Source: Dryas octopetala
Lineage: Eukaryota; Streptophyta; Magnoliopsida; Rosales; Rosaceae
Direction of reading: 5' to 3'
Assembly (NCBI GenBank): GCA_963921425.1
Contig: OY992838.1
Coordinates: 14,756,001 to 14,820,000 of the forward strand
DNA: 64,000 nt
In this document: positions 58,480 through 64,000 of the stretch, in pieces
Layout of the letters: each line of letters begins with the position of its first letter
How positions within the stretch are numbered: position 1 is the stretch's first letter
Translations under genes and position numbers: made by a program
Notes under the pieces: generated by a model
Told to the model about the DNA's origin: nothing
The model's input: the letters and a program-made list of their open reading frames with translations, nothing else
Database searches by the model: none

Positions 58480-59275
58480 CATTTGCAAATTCTTTAAGCG
58501 TTTGGATGAAGGAGTTTGAAATTACTAAGAAATTCACAAATGACGGAATTTAAAATGATGTGATTTAAAATTCTAGAATATGTAAATTCTCTTGTTTGGA
58601 TAACATGTAAACATAATAGAGTTTAAATACGGAATTTATGGTAGTTTTAATTTTTGATGCATCAATTCAAAAGAGTGATGGTGATGGTGGCAACAATAAA
58701 AATGATGTTTATGGTGAGTTGAGGGGTGATGGCCCACAAGCGGTGGGAGAAATGGTGGTGGCTAAAATTAGGGTGTTGGCGGTGGCGGTGGTGGTGGTGG
58801 TGGTGTTGAAAATGGCGGTAATGGTGGTGGCGGCGGTGACGGTGATGGTGATAGTGGTGGTGGTGGTGACGGTGATGGTGATGGTGGTGGTGGCGGCAGC
58901 GGCGGCGGTGGTGGTGGTGGTGGTGGCGGCAGCGGCAGCGGCAGCGGCAGCGGGGGTGGTGGTGGGGGTGGCGAGGGTGGTGGTGTTAGTGGTGGTGACG
59001 TTGGCGGCAGTGGTGGTAGTGTTAACATGGTCGACACGACTTATTTTTCTTTTGTAAAAATTGGAATTTTGAAAATGACACCAATTTAGGTAGAATTTAA
59101 AATTGGAATTTATAACCTTCAAATCCCAAGTTTTTTTCCACCTAGAATTTACAAAATTCTGTATTTATTGACCCAAATAAGAAAATTAGAGCATGTAATT
59201 TCTTAAATGCTGAGTTTTGTTTAAATTCCGAGTTTTTTTCCGCCATCCAAACACACCATAAAGTCTGTTGGTTCT
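58480..59275. repeat. Repeat element with GGT/GGC-rich variable core
   Basis: Ends are inverted (GCGTTTGGATGAAGGAG on the left, CCGCCATCCAAACACACC on the right). The core 58670-59030 is GGT/GGC/GAT triplets. It is the inverse relative of 527-1355. Frames on both strands (Val/Ala, Thr or Pro/Ser runs) are triplet translations. Confidence 0.6.
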
Positions 59276-59700
59276 TGTTAGCCACAAAGGTTGTCAATTT
59301 CCTTGGATTTGGTTGATTCTTATCTTTTTTAACAAGTTCTATAAAACTTGTTGGTCACGCGTTTGGGTCAGGTGAGCCGAGTAAAGGATCTCGTGGTTTG
59401 GTGATGTTTACACCTACACAGATTTTCATGTAGAGGGACATGGTGATCATTGAGGTTCTATCTGACGACGAGACCCCTTCGACCTCGACCACTATTGGAT
59501 ATTTGAGCTGCAATAGTTTCATGATGAGCGAATGAGGGTTGGACTAAGTAGATTTGTTATTTTCGTCATTTTTAAGATTTTTTTGTTGGCTCATTAAATT
59601 TTTAGTAAACTATTAAGCTTGTGCTTTTCGATCGATATGGGGTAGAGGCGTCAGAGGTGGCGATCAAATCCATGTTAATAGAAATATATGGAATTTAATA
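59276..59700. other. Intergenic DNA
   Basis: Nothing recognised. Confidence 0.4.
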
Positions 59701-59930
59701 AAATGAACTAAATCAATACATTCTTATTGAAGGAATTCAGGCATCTATCTCAAAACCAATTGACAATAGAAGGCGTAACCTAAACCCTTATAAACCACTA
59801 TACAAGGTTATAATATTCCAATGTGAGATAACACTTCACATTCTCACACGCCCCCGCACGTGTAGCGTCACTTTAAGCCAAACACGTGAACAGCTCATAC
59901 TTATATTGAGTGATGTGGAGCAAGTGTGGC

Positions 59931-60277
59931 TAAGGCTGGCATTTTATACTGAAATACCAAAAACAAAACCACCTACCAAGCTGATCCGAACCGATCGGTT
60001 CGATTTTGTTGTTGTTTTTTCGGTTTCAGTTGGTGAACTGTTCCGAACCGCCACGATCGAGGTCGGAAACTGCATGGAAACCACCCCCCGTAGAACACCA
60101 AAAACCCTGATCGACCCTTCCAATACCGCTGACTGATCACTACCAATCCTGAAAAATCAGTTACATACCTCAATCGGTTCGGCACGCGGCGGGTCTTTTT
60201 TGTTGGCACCTGTGTTTCAGTAGTCGGTAGTCAGCATCGGTGTTTCGGTTCAATTACCAACCGTGATTCCACCGTTA
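59931..60277. mobile_element. hAT-like non-autonomous element, 347 bp
   Basis: Begins TAAGGCTGGCATTTTATAC and ends CCGTTA. Flanks are an 8-bp duplication with one mismatch (AGTGTGGC and CGTGTGGC). The interior is rich in CGGTTCGG-like words. Uninterrupted relatives of the flank lie at 60480-60530. Confidence 0.65.
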
Positions 60278-60636
60278 CGTGTGGCCACTCGACCTAACAT
60301 ACGTAGGTGAACCTGCTCCGATACCATGAAAAAATCTAAGCATTCATCTTAAAACCAATTGGCAATATGAGAAGTAGACCAAGACCCTTATATGTTACAA
60401 TACAATGTTATAATTTTTCAATGTAGGACACACGCCTCTGCAAGTGTGGCGTCACTAAAGCCAAACACGTGAACAACTCATACTTAAATTGGATGACGTG
60501 GAGTATGTGTGGTCATTCAACTTAACACACGTGGATGAACCTACTCTGATTGCATGAAGGAATCAAGGCATTCATTCCAAACCAATTGGCAATAAGAGAA
60601 GTAGCTCAAACCCTTATAAGCCACTGTAAGGTTATA

Positions 60637-61085
60637 ATTACAAATAAGTCAATAAAAAAATTCAAAATTACAAAAAGGTCAGTACCAAAGTTTCTATCTC
60701 ATTTTAGTCAATCATATAATTTCAGAAATTACGTTTTGATTAATAGCCCTACGGGCCCCAGCTCATTATTAGTTTTTCTTTGAGTTTGTTTTACCCTTTT
60801 GCCCCAACTTATTGTTTTTATTTTAATAATTTAGTTAGTTTATTACCTTTAATTTTTACACGTGTTAGCTTATAGTTAGTTTTGATCTTTTTGTAATTTT
60901 TTGAAATTTTCATGGTAATGGCAGTAGCTGTAATTTCTAGTATTTGTTATGTCTTCTTTTATATAATCCATAATTTCATTTAATTCATTTTAGTCAATGG
61001 TGACTATTTTGGAATTTAGGAAATGTTCATTGACCTATTTGTACTTATAAAATGTTTTACTGACATTTTTGTAAATAGCCCTATA
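60637..61085. mobile_element. Non-coding element inserted in a dispersed repeat
   Basis: It splits GGTTATAAT from ATTCCAATGTGGGATAAC, which are joined in the copy at 59806-59830. Ends share TTACAAATA(A/G)GTCAATAAA and complement-like words. Same family as 45700-46260. Confidence 0.6.
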
Positions 61086-61130
61086 TAATATTCCAATGTG
61101 GGATAACACTTCACATTCTCACACTTATGT

Positions 61131-61662
61131 TATTTGATTGAGCTATTCTTCATGGTCATCTAGTTCAATGGTTCATGCACCACAAATGACGTGTCTCAAA
61201 GAAATGTCCACAAAGAAGTCGACCTAAACAAGATTATAACGGAGGGGTCGAAATGTGCTATCAAGAGGCAATATTCGACAATCTTCCCTTGCTATCCCTA
61301 GGTGGCCGGTGGCAATGAGGGTGGGTTCTTTTCTCTCTTGAACTCTCAGAAAAACTCTCAAAACATATTCTCTATCTTATATCTCAGGACTAATACTTAC
61401 CTAGGATCTTAATATTTCTCATCGACGAGGATAACTCTCATATTTATAATAGGAGTATTAAAATCAATTCCCATAATCCTAGGGAGTGCCGACCATGTTG
61501 AGGGATTGGGTTGTTGCAATTTTATCCACATTTCATATTCAATAAATAAATACATAAAATCCAAAAAGCCTATAATAATCCTAGCCAAAATAATAATCTA
61601 ATAAATATATATACTTTGGGCCTAATTGAACTTCTAAACTCTTTAGTTAGCCTAATAAATAC
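61131..61662. other. Intergenic, possibly LTR-derived
   Basis: CTCTTGAACTCTCAGAAAAA and similar leader-like text recall an LTR end, but no partner LTR or duplication was found. Confidence 0.3.
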
Positions 61663-62915
61663 AAGGGAAAAGATTTTGTGCCCTATTAAGACACAAGATC
61701 TATGTGCCATAATCTGTGACAAAATTATTTTGCGGAGAGTGTTCTAATAATTTGTGCCCTAATCGTGTCCTAATTACATGTCATAGTCACATAAGCTTCT
61801 CTAAAGACTCTTTTAACCTCTTTTAAAAAATTTTAAAACCTAAATGGAATTGGATATTCTATCTTCTACTTCTAATCTCATCTCAGTTGTCCAACTTCAT
61901 TAAACTAAATCCAATAGTCATAAATAAACTTAAAAAAAAAAAAAAACTTTTTTAATATATTCTTCATCTTCTTCAGATGGAGGCTTATGGCTTATGGCTC
62001 ATGGCTACATCAATCATAAGTTACAACTATCTATGTTTTGTAGTATAGCTGAAAAGTATCACTTTTGTACAAGTGATCAATTCATCTGCTTCTTCCTTCT
62101 AATAGAAAAACAATTAATGAAGTATAGTTGAAAAGCATGGGATACTGCTAATTTAGTTTAATGAAGTATATCTGAGTAGATTGCAGTCATTAGATTGAAA
62201 TCAAACGGAGGTGATGTTTTGATGAAAGACACTAAAAGTAAATTGTTATTGGAGAATCAACCCAGGAAAAAATAGATGTGGGATTCGATTGGTCTATAAA
62301 ATTGAAGGTTTTTAATTCAATCTCTTCTACTAAATCACCTAATGATCCAATTTTCTTTTACTTTCCCATTCAAAAGGAAAAAAAAATGGAGTAATAGAGC
62401 CGGCCACCTATTATGTCTTCATGGATTGGAGTATACCCATTCATTGTTCTTGATGCTTATAAGAAGGAAGAAGCAGATGAAATTGTAGACGTCAAATTCT
62501 TTGGAGACGTCAACAAGATTGAGTTATGAAGAAAAAATTGTTTCCCAATAAAATCATTCAATAACCTAGTTGAAGGTTTCTCTAATTCTCCTAAAAGAAT
62601 AATTGTTAGATTAAGTTGGACGATTCAGAACTAATGGAAGAGAAAAGAAGAAGAAAAAGTATTGGAGATGATCTAGGTCTTTGAAGATGATGTCTTTAAA
62701 TCATAGGGAAAATACAATACATATTTATATTAAAAAATTAAATAGTAATTTTCACTACTAATTAAATTTGAGTCGAATAAGATAGTCTTTTAACAATAAT
62801 CATATTATATATTCTAATGTGGCAAATATATAATGATATGTGCAAAATATTTTTGCCACATCAGATTAGGGCATATAGATCTTGTGCCCTATTAGGGTCC
62901 AAAATCTTTTCCCTT
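61663..62915. mobile_element. Inverted-repeat element, 1253 bp
   Basis: Both ends read inward AAGGGAAAAGATTTTG, followed after a few differences by GGGCACAAGATCTAT(A/G)TGCC or its variant (about 48 bp in all). The interior (62060-62500) contains a second pair of inverted blocks around CTTCTTCCTTCTAATAG/AAGAAGGAAGAAGCAG. No open frame and no clear target duplication. Confidence 0.7.
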
Positions 62916-63602
62916 ATTTTGCATACATCAGTATATATTTGTCAAATCATATTAATATTATATTTAGTGAAAGACCATCATATCTTATCCATATAAAATT
63001 CAATGATTTTTTTTTATTCTATATGTTTGATTTATCTTATTTTTCATAGTTCATCATCACATCTGTTGATCGATCATCATTCTCATCAATATAGTTAGAG
63101 TAATCTTACCACCATGAAAACTATATATTCATGATTTTTTTTTTCTTGATAGACTATTCATGGGAATATGTTTCTAGCTAAAACTAGATGTAGATTCAAA
63201 AATCATTATAGGCGAATAAAGCCAATAAATTGAGATAATATACCAGAAAACGATAAAGCTCACTTGAATTAAACTTTTGATTCACTTAAATTGAAATGCC
63301 TTATAAAAATTGAACTTTTGCTCTTATTCGTCCAAAAAATAGATTCTACTATGAACACATCATTGTTCTAGCCTTCATAGAAATAGCCCACGCAGAAGCC
63401 CAAAGGGGGCAACAACCCAGCAACAACAAACAAAAACAAAAGAATTGTGTCGATAAAACTAATGTCGTTGGAAAAGAATATATATCGGCAAAACTCTTTC
63501 TGAGACCATGGAAGATTTATAATATTTATTAATCAAGTTTTTTCTTTTGTGATTCTTCGCACATTCTTAAGTTTTGCTAGATTGCTCATTATTGTCACTA
63601 TA
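62916..63602. other. AT-rich DNA, nothing recognised
   Basis: No gene or repeat seen. Confidence 0.4.
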
Positions 63603-63611
63603 ATTTTTTCG

Positions 63612-63911
63612 GGCCAAAAGATGTTTTTGGTTCTTGTACTATGGATGAGTCGCACTTTGGTTATATCATTTCAATTTGAAGTTTTTAAGGATCGTGTTTC
63701 CATTAATGTCGCAATCAGGTCCAATCTGTCAAAATCGTTTACTTTAGAGCCAATCAGGTGGTACCACGTTGGCATTTTCCGTTTCGGTTGTGACGAATTG
63801 GACCTGATTGTGACACTAATGGAAACACGGTCCTACAAATGTGCAAATTGAAATGGTTGGACCAAAGTGCGACTTACCCCAAAGTACAAGAACTAAAAGT
63901 GACTTTACGCC
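63612..63911. mobile_element. MULE-type foldback MITE, 300 bp
   Basis: The arms pair over nearly the whole length (GTTCTTGTACT, GAGTCGCACTTTGG, CGTGTTTCCATTA, AATCAGGTCCAA with their complements). The 9-bp flanks ATTTTTTCG (63603-63611) and AATTTTTCG (63912-63920) match at 8 of 9 positions. The 100-codon frame across it is a translation of the palindrome. Confidence 0.75.
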
Positions 63912-64000
63912 AATTTTTCGTGCAAATGACGCTCTAGAAAATTTCTGGTTTGTGTTCTGTTAGGTGGACCAATACCGAACACAATAACAAATATATTTCG

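Larger units (their letters stand above)
59701..61130. repeat. Family of short dispersed repeats, three partial copies
   Basis: CAAAACCAATTG(A/G)CAATA, AACCCTTATAA, CAATGTG(A/G)GATAACACTTCA and GCCAAACACGTGAACA(G/A)CTCA recur at 59745-59930, 60285-60540 and 60560-60640/61090-61125. Two other elements (59931-60277, 60637-61085) are inserted into them. Confidence 0.65.

Noticed and set aside
58638-59122. Val/Ala-rich, Thr-rich and Pro-rich frames on both strands
   Set aside because: Triplet-repeat translations of the GGT/GGC core.
59906-60209. Frames of 76-78 codons on both strands
   Set aside because: They fall within the hAT-like element and show no protein-family resemblance.

Overview
This is nuclear DNA of a flowering plant, most likely a eudicot. 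It is AT-rich, has GT-AG introns with poly-pyrimidine acceptors, and carries plant-only gene families and plant transposons (CACTA, Copia, MULE and hAT MITEs, SINE- and LINE-like pieces). The species cannot be read from the sequence. Most open frames longer than 60 codons are chance frames or transposon pieces. The only host gene that looks intact is an intronless 3-ketoacyl-CoA synthase at 49187-50548.

Layout. 1-4150: low-complexity and repeat DNA plus a LINE relic. 4150-8724, 15360-38250 (much enlarged) and 41931-47560: three copies of one segmental block. Each block carries an AOP-like 2-oxoglutarate/Fe(II) dioxygenase gene of three exons, an unidentified gene fragment and a UGT85-type glucosyltransferase relic. 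All three dioxygenases are pseudogenes with different lesions. Between the blocks (14352-15360, 39344-41930) lies an array of degenerate repeats that continues the block ends.

Mobile DNA inflates the region. A defective CACTA element (8764-14350) lies after block 1. It carries GGGCGACGAA subterminal repeats and a nearly identical 606-bp tandem triplication. Intron 2 of dioxygenase copy 2 holds a MULE-type MITE, and inside that MITE sits an 11,968-bp CACTA element (18623-30590) with 22-bp perfect terminal repeats and a GAT target duplication. Both of its genes can be spliced into uninterrupted frames: a TNP2 transposase of about 1068 aa, and a 776-aa En/Spm-type protein fused to a Ulp1-like cysteine protease with all four catalytic residues. 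Just after exon 3 of the same dioxygenase copy is a Copia element (31299-37078) with AATAT target duplication and a damaged polyprotein. A solo LTR (38254-39338) and two hAT-like short elements follow. For several insertions the paralogous block gives the empty site, so boundaries and order are readable directly.

47580-64000: the ketoacyl-CoA synthase with its TATA box and a GA microsatellite, a degraded minus-strand PPR gene (51780-56643) with an ATP sulfurylase fragment in one intron, a 5'-truncated LINE, a GGT-rich repeat element, and several foldback or hAT-like elements.

The least expected observation is a recurrent 4-bp insertion pattern between paralogous copies (a dinucleotide XY becomes XY, its reverse complement, XY; for example AA to AATTAA, TC to TCGATC). 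It accounts for lesions in two of the three dead dioxygenases and also separates the two Copia LTRs.
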